A DNA stretch of 64,000 bases from Tragulus kanchil (lineage: Eukaryota; Chordata; Mammalia; Artiodactyla; Tragulidae): the NCBI GenBank assembly GCA_022376925.1, contig JAIOJX010000025.1, positions 184,325,801 to 184,389,800 on the forward strand, given 5' to 3'. Shown here one piece after another: positions 46,195 to 57,296 of this stretch. A model generated the notes under the pieces. It was given only the letters and a program-made list of their open reading frames with translations, was not told where the DNA came from and did no database searches. The translations under genes were made by a program, and so were the position numbers. Within the stretch, counting starts at the first letter, position 1. Each line of letters begins with the position of its first letter.

Positions 46195-46555
46195 AATAAG
46201 CGGCCTTTAATCTTTAAAAGTTTAAAGGTCATGAAAGTCAAGAAGACTGAATAGCTTTCCAGACTAACAACTAACTGCAACAATTCTGAGCTACTTGGAT
46301 CCATTTGTATCTACAAAACTTGAGCAGTGTCTAAAGACCAGATGCAATCCACTAATATTTTCTGCCTTTCATGATGACGCTGTGGTTATACAAGAAGATG
46401 CCCTTATTTGTAGGAAATAAACACTCAGGTGTTGGGAGGTGATGGGCATCCGTGTCAGCTGTCTCTCATGGTCTCAGGTGAGGGGATGTTCTTTTTCCTG
46501 GACTTGCAACATTTCTACAAGCTTGAGGCTTCTCAAAGATAAAAATTATTTTTAG
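46195..46555 (+). mobile_element. old L1M-type 3' end
   Basis: ggtcatgaaagtcaagaaga, acaagaagatgcccttattt, ggaaataaacactcaggtgt, acttgcaacatttctacaag and the end aagataaaaattatttttag follow an L1M 3' UTR pattern. Confidence 0.6.
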
Positions 46556-47329
46556 AAATAATATTGGGTAGTTCATAACAGGTCAAAGGAAGAAGCAGGA
46601 CATGAAACTGTGCATACTGGAAGAGTTAAACTGTCTTATAAAGAGAGATTCACAGGGAAAAATGTCTTAAAAAGAAAGAAGTACACCCAGCGACTGGAGT
46701 AGCTGATGATAACTGAATTATGCATGATGCTTTTCTTTACTTTAGATTTTATATTTCAGATATTCTATAAGAAGCATGCATTTTTCATAAATAATATGTC
46801 TCTTTCTTTTGCAAAATTTAATACTTTTCTTTCACTTTGATGTTCTGGTTTTCTAAGGTATGGCTATGAATTAATTTGTTTTATTTAGACTTCTCAAAAC
46901 TCTAGGAATTCCATTAATACCTTATAGCTGTCTTCAAAACTGAAAAAAATTCTCCATCACTTTGCCTTGAAGAGGTATTTCTGCTCCTGTATATCCAGTC
47001 TAACTTTCTGACACTCTTATTAGATGTATTTTTAATCATTTTGATTTAGCTTGCTTTTCTGATAATTCCTCTTCTGTGTCTGTGCTCCAATTCTCAGCTC
47101 TGTCTTCCGTTTGATTGCTTCTCTCTTCAAATACACTAGTCTACCACTTAATGAGTCCTTTCTTCTCATTTCAGTGACTGTATATTTATTTCTTGAATTT
47201 CTGTTTGATTCATTCTCAAATTCACCCATTCTTCTTCCACAATGCCGTGCTCTTACCTCACGGTTTCTATCCCTTTCTTTATCTCTCTGAAGATTATAAA
47301 TGTACTTACTTGAAAGTCTTTCTTAGATT
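46556..47329 (-). mobile_element. possible old L1M 5'-side sequence
   Basis: T-rich sequence whose style (attcctcttctgtgtctg, tgtttgattcattctcaaat) resembles antisense L1M 5' regions. The assignment is weak, and unique DNA is the alternative. Confidence 0.3.
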
Positions 47330-47458
47330 ACTTCCCTGGAGTAGGAAATGGCAGCCCACTCTAGTATGCTTGCCTGGGAAATTCCATGGACAGAGGAGCC
47401 TGGTAGGCTACAGTCCATGGGGTTCCAAAGGGTCAGACATGACCCAACACACAGAGAC
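47330..47458 (+). mobile_element. Bov-tA SINE, BovA half
   Basis: ggaaatggcagcccactcta, ttccatggacagaggagcct, gggtcagacatgacccaaca. The tRNA-like head is missing. Confidence 0.9.
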
Positions 47459-47801
47459 TTAAATCATTTTATGATCTACAGTTTCTAGAGTATAAATTGC
47501 CCTATTTCTTGCACTTTCTGACTTTGATTCAGCAGTTCACTTGTAATGTGGGGGTATGAGGCATTTTCAGCAGAAGGTGGCTTCCATTGGAGTGTCCTAA
47601 CCTTACTTCCCCAAATACCAGCTTCTCCCCCGTAGGTTCCTGACCCTGGGGATCACCACTGCCTGAACCCCTGCCTACACACCTAGAGTCACCCCATCAT
47701 GACGCTGGAAGTGAACACTGTGTAGACCGCATCCAGGGTGATCAGGGCCTCCAGGCAACATGCCGGAAGCACCCGCTGCCCTGGGGTGCTGCAGGAGAGC
47801 G
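47459..47801. other. unique non-coding DNA
   Basis: No repeat or exon recognised. Confidence 0.4.
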
Positions 47802-47982
47802 CAGAAGTGAAAGCGTCAGCCGCTCCGTTGTGCCCAACTCTTTGCAACCCTACGGGCTACAGCTCACCAGGCTCCTCCGGCCAAGCGATTCTCCAGACCA
47901 TCTTCCAGACCCAGGGATTGAACCCTAGTCTGCTGCATTGCAGGCAGATTCTTCACCGTCGGACCCACCAGCGAAGTCCAGT
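47802..47982 (-). mobile_element. Bov-tA SINE
   Basis: Antisense: aagtgaaagcgtcagccgct, gggattgaaccctagtctgc, attgcaggcagattcttcac. Confidence 0.93.
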
Positions 47983-48309
47983 AGAGCACAGGCTCAGTCA
48001 GTTCCCAGCTCCATCGCTCTCCCCCGCCCTGAGAGCACTTGAACCTTTTCCTTGGTCTCCTAGGTGCTGAGCTTTGCGACATGTCTGCTTGGACTTCTTT
48101 TTCTGTCTGAAGCTGTTCCTTGTAAGGCCGAAGCGTTTGAGACAGGCGTAGCCTCTCCCACCCTCCCACCCTGCATTAAGCGCAGTGCTCATGGCTGCTG
48201 GTATCTGGCCACGCTCGCCCAGCTGAGCAAGGCTCTCCATCCTCCGCACGGACTCCCAGAACACCCTCGTTTTCCTCTTTCAGAGCCAACTCATTTAAAG
48301 GCGAAGACT
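47983..48309. other. unique non-coding DNA
   Basis: No exon recognised. Overlapping small ORFs occur on both strands. Confidence 0.4.
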
Positions 48310-48505
48310 TTGTGTTGCAAACAAAAGCTGGACTCTTTATATACACCTCATCTCACCTAGTGCTCACAGTCCTAGAAGGAAGGTAGTCATATGGCCATTT
48401 TACAGATAAGGAAACTAAGGCTCAGAGGCGTACAGGCACTCGGAGAGGTCACAGAGCCTGAGAATGTCAAAGCCCGTTCTCCAAGCCCAGACAGTGCCTT
48501 TGGGC
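48310..48505 (-). mobile_element. MIR SINE
   Basis: Antisense MIR with a well kept core: ccattttacagataaggaaa, ctaaggctcagaggcg, cggagaggtcacagagcctg. Confidence 0.82.
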
Positions 48506-48510
48506 CCACT

Positions 48511-49262
48511 GTTTCCTTGATCTTCACGGCTTTTCCTTCTGAACACAAGCCAGGCACGTCCCTCTCTAAAAGCTGGAATGCACATCTCTAGCTTTCTTCT
48601 AAGTGACTCCACTGAACCCGTCAGGAATTGACAGCTCAAATGTCTGAGTTTCAGCCACCGGGGATATGCAATCTTTATTAAATTAGCAAATGGCCAACTG
48701 AATAAAAGCTCTATTAAAGTGGTTCATAATGGGCCTTATGCTTTCCCTAATGAAGTTCTGTGTGTCCCTTCCTGAAAAAAGCTTGTGTCAGGGTACAAGG
48801 GGGGCAGATTCACTGTTGCTTTTCCTGGGAAGAACCACTTAATACAATAAAACTTCAGGCCTGTCAGAGAGTGTGTCTGAGCACGGCTTCCTGGAAGAAT
48901 TGTTTAAAGTTCTATTTACATTAAAATAACCATTAAGATAACCTCCGCCCCAGCTCTCAAAGCCACTGTCTACTGCAGCCGACCAGAGAGCAGGAGATAC
49001 ATTGCAACAGGAAGAAATCAGACTGAATTTGACTGATGCTACGTCTTCCACATTCCCCCTTTCCCTCAGGGGAGGAAAAAATGAAGCCGCCTTTTAACCC
49101 CACCACTGCCAGGTTTGAATATGTGTTTTGTCATCGTAACCTCATGCATATTAACCAAGACTCCTGGAAGAGACAGCTCAGATCCTCTGTGCCCACCACC
49201 CTCCTGACATGAAATTAAACCCATTACATTTGTAGTGTTCACTGGAGGCTAGAACCATCGCC
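48511..49262. other. unique non-coding DNA (copy 1)
   Basis: AT-rich, no repeat or exon recognised. Repeats at 49634-50385. Confidence 0.4.
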
Positions 49263-49475
49263 AGGCTTCCCTGGTGGCTCAGATGGTAAAGAATCTGCCT
49301 GGGATGCAGAAGATATAAGAGACCCGGGTTCGATTCCTGGGTTGGGAAGATCCCCCAGACAAGGGCACGGCAAGCCATTCCAGTATTCTTTCCTGGAGAA
49401 TTTCATGGACAGAGGAGCCTGGCGAGCTACAGTCTATGGGATCACCAAGAGTCGGACACAAATGAAACAGCTCAG
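49263..49475 (+). mobile_element. Bov-tA SINE, full length, young
   Basis: Head cttccctggtggctcagatg and intact B box (ggttcgattcc, 49327-49337), then ggagaatttcatggacagag. Close to the family consensus. Repeated at 50386-50598. Confidence 0.95.
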
Positions 49476-49499
49476 CACGTACACACAGAGAAGTTACGC

Positions 49500-49615
49500 A
49501 CAGCTAAGAAAACCATCCACAAAATGAAAACTCAGCCTACTGAACTGGAGAATATGTTTGCGAATCACATGTCTGATAAGGGATTGATATCCAAAATCTA
49601 CAAAAACTCACACAA
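49500..49615 (+). mobile_element. L1 ORF2 fragment (copy 1, cut at junction)
   Basis: gaactggagaatatgtttgc, gtctgataagggattgatat, ccaaaatctacaaaaactca. The element continues only after the second copy (50623 onward). Confidence 0.85.
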
Positions 49616-50385
49616 TTGCCCCCAAAAATTTAAGTTTCCTTGATCTTCACGGCTTTTCCTTCTGAACACAAGCCAGGCACGTCCCTCTCTAAAAGCTGGA
49701 ATGCACATCTCTAGCTTTCTTCTAAGTGACTCCACTGAACCCGTCAGGAATTGACAGCTCAAATGTCTGAGTTTCAGCCACCGGGGATATGCAATCTTTA
49801 TTAAATTAGCAAATGGCCAACTGAATAAAAGCTCTATTAAAGTGGTTCATAATGGGCCTTATGCTTTCCCTAATGAAGTTCTGTGTGTCCCTTCCTGAAA
49901 AAAGCTTGTGTCAGGGTACAAGGGGGTCAGATTCACTGGTGCTTTTCCTGGGAAGAACCACTTAATACAATAAAACTTCAGGCCTGTCAGAGAGTGTGTC
50001 TGAGCACGGCTTCCTGGAAGAATTGTTTAAAGTTCTATTTACATTAAAATAACCATTAAGATAACCTCCGCCCCAGCTCTCAAAGCCACTGTCTACTGCA
50101 GCCGACCAGAGAGCAGGAGATACATTGCAACAGGAAGAAATCAGACTGAATTTGACTGATGCTACGTCTTCCACATTCCCCCTTTCCCTCAGGGGAGGAA
50201 AAAATGAAGCCGCCTTTTAACCCCACCACTGCCAGGTTTGAATATGTGTTTTGTCATCGTAACCTCATGCATATTAACCAAGACTCCTGGAAGAGACAGC
50301 TCAGATCCTCTGTGCCCACCACCCTCCTGACATGAAATTAAACCCATTACATTTGTAGTGTTCACTGGAGGCTAGAACCATCGCC

Positions 50386-50598
50386 AGGCTTCCCTGGTGG
50401 CTCAGATGGTAAAGAATCTGCCTGGGATGCAGAAGATATAAGAGACCCGGGTTCGATTCCTGGGTTGGGAAGATCCCCCAGACAAGGGCACGGCAAGCCA
50501 TTCCAGTATTCTTTCCTGGAGAATTTCATGGACAGAGGAGCCTGGCGAGCTACAGTCTATGGGATCACCAAGAGTCGGACACAAATGAAACAGCTCAG
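50386..50598 (+). mobile_element. Bov-tA SINE, second copy
   Basis: Copy of 49263-49475 in duplication 13. Confidence 0.9.
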
Positions 50599-50622
50599 CA
50601 CGTACACACAGAGAAGTTACGC

Positions 50623-51738
50623 ACAGCTAAGAAAACCATCCACAAAATGAAAACTCAGCCTACTGAACTGGAGAATATGTTTGCGAATCACATGTCTGAT
50701 AAGGGATTGATATCCAAAATCTACAAAAACTCACACAATTCAACAGCCAAATAAACAAACAATCCTATTTAAAACCAGGCAGAGGATGTGAATAGTCATT
50801 TATTCCAAGAAGATGTACAAATTGCCAACAGGCACGTAAAAAGGTACTCAGCAGCATTTTTCTTCAGGGAAGTGTGAATCAAGACCACAACGAGATACTG
50901 CCTCACACCTGTTAGGATGGCCGTAATCAGAAGGAAATATGAATGTTAAGGATGTGGAGAAAGGGAGCCCTTCGGCACTGTTGGTGGGAATGAGTTCATT
51001 GGTGCAGTCACTACGAAAAACAGTATGGAAGTTCCTCAAAAAATTAAAAAGAGAACTCCCATGTGATTCAGCATTTCCTCTGCTGGGTGTTTATTTGAAG
51101 GAAATGAAAACACTAATCAGAAGAGGTGCACACATCCTATGCTCACTGCAGTGTTACACACAAGAGCCACGACGCAGAAGCGATCTGAGTGTCCATCAGT
51201 GGATTAGTGGATAAAGACAATGTGGCAGACAGAGAGCTAGAGGAGTACTGTGTAGGCATGAAGAAAATGAAGTCTTGCCATTTGCAACAACATGGGTGGA
51301 CTTTGAAGGCATTGTGCCAAATGAGACAAGTCAGACAAAGAAAGACAAATACCGTATGATCTCACTTACATGCGGAATCTGAAAGTGAAAACCACTAAAC
51401 GCATAGATAGAGAGAAAAGACTGGTAGTTGCCAGAGTCTGGGGGTAAGGAGGGTGGGCTAGATGGCAGAAGGGGGTTAAAAGATACAAACATCCACCTGT
51501 AACACATGTAATCCACGGGGATCTAACGCACCGCATGGTGACTGTAGCTAATACTACCGTATTGCACATTTGAAAGTTGAGAGAGAAATCTTAGAAGTTC
51601 TCAACACAAAAAAATGACTGTAATTACACAAGAGGATTTACTGTGGCGATCATTTCACTAAATATACAAATGCTAAGTCATATGGTACACCTGAAACACA
51701 TGTTACACATGGATTATATCTCAGTTTTTCAAAAAGGC
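50623..51738 (+). mobile_element. L1 ORF2 end and 3' UTR
   Basis: aagggattgatatccaaaat, agaccacaacgagatactgc, gaagttcctcaaaaaattaa, acaaataccgtatgatctca, ggtacacctgaaacacatgt. Old L1M-like copy with stops and frameshifts (for example a frame reading KTVWKFLKKLKRELPCDSAF at 51015-51075). Confidence 0.9.
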
Positions 51739-51774
51739 ACAGGAAGGAGGTGACTCCCTCAGCATCTACAACTA

Positions 51775-51980
51775 CATTTATAGAGCGCAGGGCTGGTGCC
51801 ACTGCTCAATACACTGCTGAATCCTCAATCTTGTTTAATAAATCTTATTGCATCCTCAGACACTTGGAGGCAGATGTCCTTATCCCCTTTGACATAAGGA
51901 AAGAGCAGGTCAGCAAGTCGAGAGCCTGCGCCCAGCCGCGACGGAGCTGAGCTCAAGTTCAGGTCTGACGCCACAACCTA
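51775..51980 (-). mobile_element. MIR SINE
   Basis: Antisense MIR order: agcgcagggctggtgccact, atcttattgcatcctcagac, cagatgtccttatccccttt, agctcaagttcaggtctgac. Confidence 0.72.
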
Positions 51981-52624
51981 CACACATTCCTTGCCGCTGG
52001 CCGCCTCTGGGAGTCCATGGGTCCAGAAGCCTCCAGCTCCCTGGTCCCCACCGAGATGCTTACACAGACACCCCGACGCATCTGCAACGTGTTTGCTGTA
52101 TTATTTAAGATATTCAGTGCTGCTAGGTAAAAACCAGAAACACAGACAAGGAGAATAAATGAAACAAAGCGGAGAAGCAAACAGCTTGTGAGCTCCAGGC
52201 AGAATTCGTTAGGTGCTCTCAGTGTTCATAACGAAGTTGCATGGGGAGACCTTCGCACAGAGGATGGAAGCAGCGCTTGGGAGCCAGGCGTAGAAGGTGA
52301 TGAAAGACGAAGAGGCGCCACGTTTCCACGACTCGCTGGATACACGGGGGGCAGCTGAGGCTCCAAGCGGTCACAATGCCTTCAGCGTACACCAGCCACT
52401 CAACATCCACGAGGCCTTAAATCACCACCCACAGGTGACCCCTCTGATGGCCCCATGAGTCCTCTTCCGAGCGAGAGTGGCCACCGCCGCTCTGCACTTG
52501 CTGAGCTACAGCTAGGGGCCGGGAGGAACCGCCCCTGCCGTCGCTCCAGCAAACAGGCCCACGGCGTCGGTCCAGACACTGTCATCTGTCGTCACCCCTC
52601 TGTAGCCTCCATCCTCAGGGGCTC
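51981..52624. other. unique non-coding DNA, GC-richer 52.4-52.6 kb
   Basis: No exon recognised. Overlapping ORFs of 61-73 codons on both strands without domain. Confidence 0.45.
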
Positions 52625-52822
52625 AGCAGCAACGAAGGCACCTGCCATGGAGGAAACGCAGGTCTGATCCCTGGGTCAGCAAGATCCCCTGGAGTAGGAA
52701 ATGGCAGCCCACTCCAGTGTGCTTGCATGGAGAGCCCCATGGACAGAGGATCCTGGTGGGCTACAGTCCACGGGGCCACAGAGAGTCACACACAACTGAA
52801 GCGACTGAGCACAGCACACTTT
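52625..52822 (+). mobile_element. Bov-tA SINE
   Basis: gcaggtctgatccctgggtc, ggaaatggcagcccactcca, ccatggacagaggatcctgg, cacacacaactgaagcgact. Confidence 0.92.
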
Positions 52823-53239
52823 GGCCTCAGCTTTCCTCCTTGTAACCTTTCCATCAGCCAGGAAGATGGAGGAAGCAGACAAGATGGGGCATGGTGGGCG
52901 CGCTGCATGACCAGGCTGGAGGCAATGGGCTCCTTCTCCCCGACGTGCTCCACGTCCTTAATGCATCGGCTCCCACCCACTCCTCTGGCCCTGCACCACG
53001 TGCCTTAAGTTCCTACACTGAACCACGTCGTGGAAGGATCTTCACTTTGTCCTTGAGCCTTTCTGCTGTGAGAGCTTTGCAACAGCCTCTCGTAGAGCTG
53101 GCACTGTAGCAAAATGATTTCCCGTGGGACGCCTCTGGGCAATTCTTTGGTCTCCTCAAAGGACGCCCCTGTCGTCGCGATATAAGAAACCAAGCAATGG
53201 ATGTGGAGTTGGGCTCTTGGAGCTGAGCATGGCATCAGC
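52823..53239. other. unique non-coding DNA
   Basis: No repeat or exon recognised. Confidence 0.4.
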
Positions 53240-53560
53240 CGCTATCTACCTCCTGAAGCCTTCATTCTCTCCAGATCCATCAAATAGGAATGCTCGTGCT
53301 TCTCTCACAAGGTTGTTGTTAAGATTAAATGATGGTTGTGAGAAAAGGGGATCCTGCAGGGGCACTGTGCCACGACCTGGAGGCGTGGGATGGGGGGGGG
53401 GGATGCACATATGACTAATCTGGGATCATATATATCTGTAAACAACAAAACTCTGTAAAAGTAAAAAGTAAAATAAAACTAAAAAAAAAAAAAAGATTAA
53501 ATGATGGCATCTGTTAAAATACTTCGCAAACCTGCGTAACCTGTATGACGTTTTCTGAGA
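53240..53560 (+). mobile_element. MIR SINE split by an L1 tail
   Basis: Left: ccatcaaataggaatgctcg then ggttgttgttaagattaaat (to 53335). Right from 53493: atgatggcatctgttaaaat and acttcgcaaacctgc. This is the MIR order. Confidence 0.65.
53336..53492 (+). mobile_element. short L1 3' end with perfect target-site duplication
   Basis: Same 3' UTR type as the end of the 11.9-15.1 kb L1 (gagaaaaggggatcctgcag, cacatatgactaatctggga, caaaactctgtaaaagtaaa), ending in a run of A. Flanked by a perfect 15-bp duplication aagattaaatgatgg (53321-53335 and 53493-53507). A young, heavily 5'-truncated insertion. Confidence 0.92.
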
Positions 53561-53621
53561 CATTCAGATAAAATGTTTTTATTTTATATCAGTGTTGATG
53601 GGAAGTATGTCAGAACTAGCC

Positions 53622-53650
53622 ATGTTATTATTATTATTATTATTATTACT
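53622..53650. repeat. (TTA)n microsatellite
   Basis: About nine TTA units. Confidence 0.93.
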
Positions 53651-53714
53651 TACCTTGTTATATTGGAAGGAAACAAGACAAGTGACAAGCACAATTTCTT
53701 TCTTTCCTTTTTAA

Positions 53715-53890
53715 GATATATTCACACACAATAAAATGTACAAACCTATACTAGGACACCATTGGGACCAAAACAGACATTTCAATCTCCCCATGAAGTT
53801 GCCCACGTCCTTTTTCCAGCCTCCGCCCACCCAGACAACAGGCTTCTGACTTTAACGGCATAGACTAGTTTTGCCTTCTCTTGAATTTAA
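53715..53890 (-). mobile_element. old L1 3' UTR fragment
   Basis: agatatattcacacacaata, gttgcccacgtcctttttcc, acaacaggcttctgacttta fit the antisense of an old L1M 3' UTR segment. Diverged. Confidence 0.45.
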
Positions 53891-54559
53891 TGCATCATTT
53901 CAAAGCCGGGTAAGTGGCCAGATTTCTTGCAAACACATGTGTTTCCACTGGATATAACAGAGAAGCAACGTGGAAGACGGGTAGGGGGTTCTCATTTGGC
54001 TTGAACCGTCACACCCCTTCAGCCCTCCCCGACGCACCCCTGCCCTCCCCTCCCACCGCCCGCCCTCTTGGCTCTGCCTGGCAGGCCAAGAAAAGGAGCA
54101 GAAGCCGCCGCAGAGCTGCGCTTCTGTAGCCCAGACAGAGACGACAGAGACGACAGAGACGGCTGCTTGAACCCCGGGTGTGATCAATAATTGATTCCGA
54201 GAATGATTCCAAGCGCGGTGGAGATGCGGCGCGCGGACCCGAGTGCGGGTGCCCAGCGTCAGGCCGGGCGGCCTCAGGCAGTGGACCCCGCAAGCCTGTT
54301 AATAATTTTAACTCGTTTCACGTCCGCGGTTTGTTTCACCTCCCAAATAAATTAATTATGGAGACTTTAAAGGATTTTCAGAGGGAATCTTATTACTAAG
54401 GCACATTCGGCTCTACCAATCAATAGTCCTTTCATTTTTACATAGCAAGTGGGAGAGTAAAGAGGGTAAAAAAAAAAAACCTCCTATTTCTTATTTCATC
54501 ATCTCCAGCCTTGACATTTAATGAATTCTCTGAACGTGTTCAAACTCCCAATCCCCTCT
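53891..54559. other. unique DNA with a CpG-rich core
   Basis: 54020-54330 is CpG-rich (gatgcggcgcgcggacccga, aggccgggcggcctcag). It has a short tandem run of acagagacg units (54133-54160) and lies next to AT-rich blocks with TAATTAT-type sites. No exon or repeat recognised. It could be a small regulatory element. Confidence 0.35.
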
Positions 54560-54867
54560 GTGTGACCTCGAGCAAATCAGTCAACCTCTCTGGGCCTCAC
54601 CTTTAGAATATCTTTCTTTTCCCTCCACCTTCAAGGCCCACCAGGATTGCTGTCCTGGTGACCCACTCCTATTCACTCTACAAACGCCTATTGCATTCAT
54701 ACTGGGCAAGAGTATGGCAATAGTGATGAGGAGACCAAGCTTTTGCGTCAGACCCTCCTGGATCATGTGATGCCCCAGCACTTACTAGCTAGGGTTACTG
54801 TGGGCACGCACGGGACTTAAGCCTCAGTCTCCTCATCTGTAAAATGGAGACGGTATATGTAACTTAA
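54560..54867 (+). mobile_element. two MIR-like fragments
   Basis: 54560-54605 (gtgacctcgagcaaatcagt, caacctctctgggcctcacc) and 54755-54867 (ttaagcctcagtctcctcat, ctgtaaaatggagacggtat) both carry the MIR core. The stretch between is unassigned. Confidence 0.65.
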
Positions 54868-55155
54868 CCCTGAATGTTCATGGGAAGGACTGATGCTGAA
54901 ACTGAAGCTCCCATACTTTGGCCACCTGATGCCACGAGCCAACTTACTGGAAAAGACCCTGATGCTGGGAAAGACTGAAAGCAAAAGAAGAGGCCAGCCA
55001 AGGACGAGATGGTTGGATGGCCTCACCAACTCAGTGGACTGAACTCGAGCAAACTCCACGAGATGGAGGACAGAGGAGCCTGGCGTGCTGCAGTCCACGG
55101 GGTCAAAGGGAGTCAAACACAACTTAGCAACTGAACAACAACAACAACAACAAAT
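54868..55155 (+). mobile_element. BovB 3' end
   Basis: ctgaatgttcatgggaagga, cccatactttggccacctga, acgagatggttggatggcct, ending in (AAC)n. The last 110 bases recur at 56176-56286. Confidence 0.9.
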
Positions 55156-55783
55156 ACAGGTCACTTACCGGTGGTTATGCAGGAAAAGTGATGAAAATGC
55201 ACGTAAAGCCACTCACCCACAAGCTGGGCACAGAGTCCGGCACGGCTGAGCAGCGCTCACTTGGCTGCAGCTGTTGGAACCGTGTAAAGAAGCACCCTCC
55301 TGGCAGCTGCCACGGCGCTCAAAGAAGCTGCTCGAGGAGCTGCAGACAGAGGGCGAGCGGCAGGAAGGTTCTAGTCTGAAAGAGGAAAGGAGACGGAGGG
55401 TGAATCTGGTGCCAGAGCCTCAAAGGCAGAGTCCGCCGGAGTCCTGGTCTGGAACGTGGGTGTGCTCACGGTGGCTTTTGTCTGCCCAGCAACCCGTCTT
55501 TCCTTCCCTTCAGGGGTCCTTCATTTCTCATTCTCAGCTAGTGGATTTCCAGTGGGCCAGGTGACGCCATCCCTAGAAGGACCGTATCGTTTATCCTTCA
55601 AGCTGCAGCATTTTTTAAAGTAATTTTTTAAGGTGACCACTATATAATTTTGAAGTATTTATTTGCTGACCAACAAATTGGTTTTCTTCAATCAGTGGGC
55701 TTATAAAATTGTTCTATTCAAAAACTGTTTCCTAAAGTAAATGTTTTCTTGGGGAACTCATGGAAACCTACATCAAACTCCAC
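55156..55783. other. unique non-coding DNA (copy 1)
   Basis: No repeat family recognised. A 96-codon ORF (55274-55564) occurs in both copies. It begins in GC-rich sequence with a charged stretch (LKEERRRRVNLV) but has no identifiable domain, and I do not call a gene. Confidence 0.4.
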
Positions 55784-55920
55784 TCATTGCTCTAGGATGA
55801 CCTAAATGGGAAGGAAATCCAAAAGAGGGGATACATGTATATGTTCAGCTGATTCGCTTCGCTCGACAGCAGAAACTCACACCACATTGTCGAGTAACTG
55901 TGTTCCAGTGAAAATTAATT
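55784..55920 (+). mobile_element. L1 3' end fragment
   Basis: gctctaggatgacctaaatg, gggatacatgtatatgttca, aaactcacaccacattgtcg, gtgttccagtgaaaattaat. Repeated at 56915-57051. Confidence 0.8.
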
Positions 55921-56914
55921 CCAGAAAAAAGACTATCAATAAAGTATAATTTAAATTTTTTAAATAGATATTCCTTTTTATGTAATTTTTTTAACATTTT
56001 CATTGGGCATAGCTGAGTTCCAGGGCTGGATAGTTTTGGGAGCACAGCCCAGTGGATCAGTTGCACATAAATATATAGCCACTCTTTGTTAGACCCTTTT
56101 CCCATATGGTTCAGAGTGTTAAGTTCTCTCTCCTATACCGTAGGTCCTTATGAGTTATATACTTTTTTTCCCATATCGAGCAAACTCCACGAGATGGAGG
56201 ACAGAGGAGCCTGGCGGGCTGCAGGCCACGGGGTCAAAGGGAGTCAAACACAACTTAGCAACTGAACAACAACAACAACAACAAATACAGGTCACTTACC
56301 GGTGGTTATGCAGGAAAAGTGATGAAAATGCACGTAAAGCCACTCACCCACAAGCTGGGCACAGAGTCCGGCACGGCTGAGCAGCGCTCACTTGGCTGCA
56401 GCTGTTGGAACCGTGTAAAGAAGCACCCTCCTGGCAGCTGCCACGGCGCTCAAAGAAGCTGCTCGAGGAGCTGCAGACAGAGGGCGAGCGGCAGGAAGGT
56501 TCTAGTCTGAAAGAGGAAAGGAGACGGAGGGTGAATCTGGTGCCAGAGCCTCAAAGGCAGAGTCCGCCGGAGTCCTGGTCTGGAACGTGGGTGTGCTCAC
56601 GGTGGCTTTTGTCTGCCCAGCAACCCGTCTTTCCTTCCCTTCAGGGGTCCTTCATTTCTCATTCTCAGCTAGTGGATTTCCAGTGGGCCAGGTGACGCCA
56701 TCCCTAGAAGGACCGTATCGTTTATCCTTCAAGCTGCAGCATTTTTGAAAGTAATTTTTTAAGGTGACCACTATATAATTTTGAAGTATTTATTTGCTGA
56801 CCAACAAATTGGTTTTCTTCAATCAGTGGGCTTATAAAATTGTTCTATTCAAAAACTGTTTCCTAAAGTAAATGTTTTCTTGGGGAACTCATGGAAACCT
56901 ACATCAAACTCCAC

Positions 56915-57051
56915 TCATTGCTCTAGGATGACCTAAATGGGAAGGAAATCCAAAAGAGGGGATACATGTATATGTTCAGCTGATTCGCTTCGCTCGACAG
57001 CAGAAACTCACACCACATTGTCGAGTAACTGTGTTCCAGTGAAAATTAATT
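56915..57051 (+). mobile_element. L1 3' end fragment, second copy
   Basis: Copy of 55784-55920 in duplication 14. Confidence 0.77.
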
Positions 57052-57296
57052 CCAGAAAAAAGACTATCAATAAAGTATAATTTAAATTTTTTAAATAGAT
57101 ATTCCTTTTTATGTAATTTTTTTAACATTTTCATTGGGCATAGCTGAGTTCCAGGGCTGGATAGTTTTGGGAGCACAGCCCAGTGGATCAGTTGCACATA
57201 AATATATAGCCACTCTTTGTTAGACCCTTTTCCCATATGGTTCAGAGTGTTAAGTTCTCTCTCCTATACCGTAGGTCCTTATGAGTTATATACTTT

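Larger units (their letters stand above)
48511..50738. repeat. direct duplication 13, unit 1123 bp
   Basis: 48511-49633 is repeated as 49634-50738. Bases 49616-49633, just before the join, match nothing at the same place in copy 2. Two substitutions are seen inside (ggggggcag against gggggtcag, and cactgttgc against cactggtgc). Confidence 0.97.
55045..57296. repeat. direct duplication 14, unit 1131 bp
   Basis: 55045-56165 is repeated as 56176-57296, with ten unmatched bases (56166-56175) at the join. Two substitutions lie within 50 bp of the start of copy 2 (cctggcgtgct against cctggcgggct; gcagtcca against gcaggcca), and one T/G in an A/T run (cattttttaaag against catttttgaaag). Confidence 0.97.
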
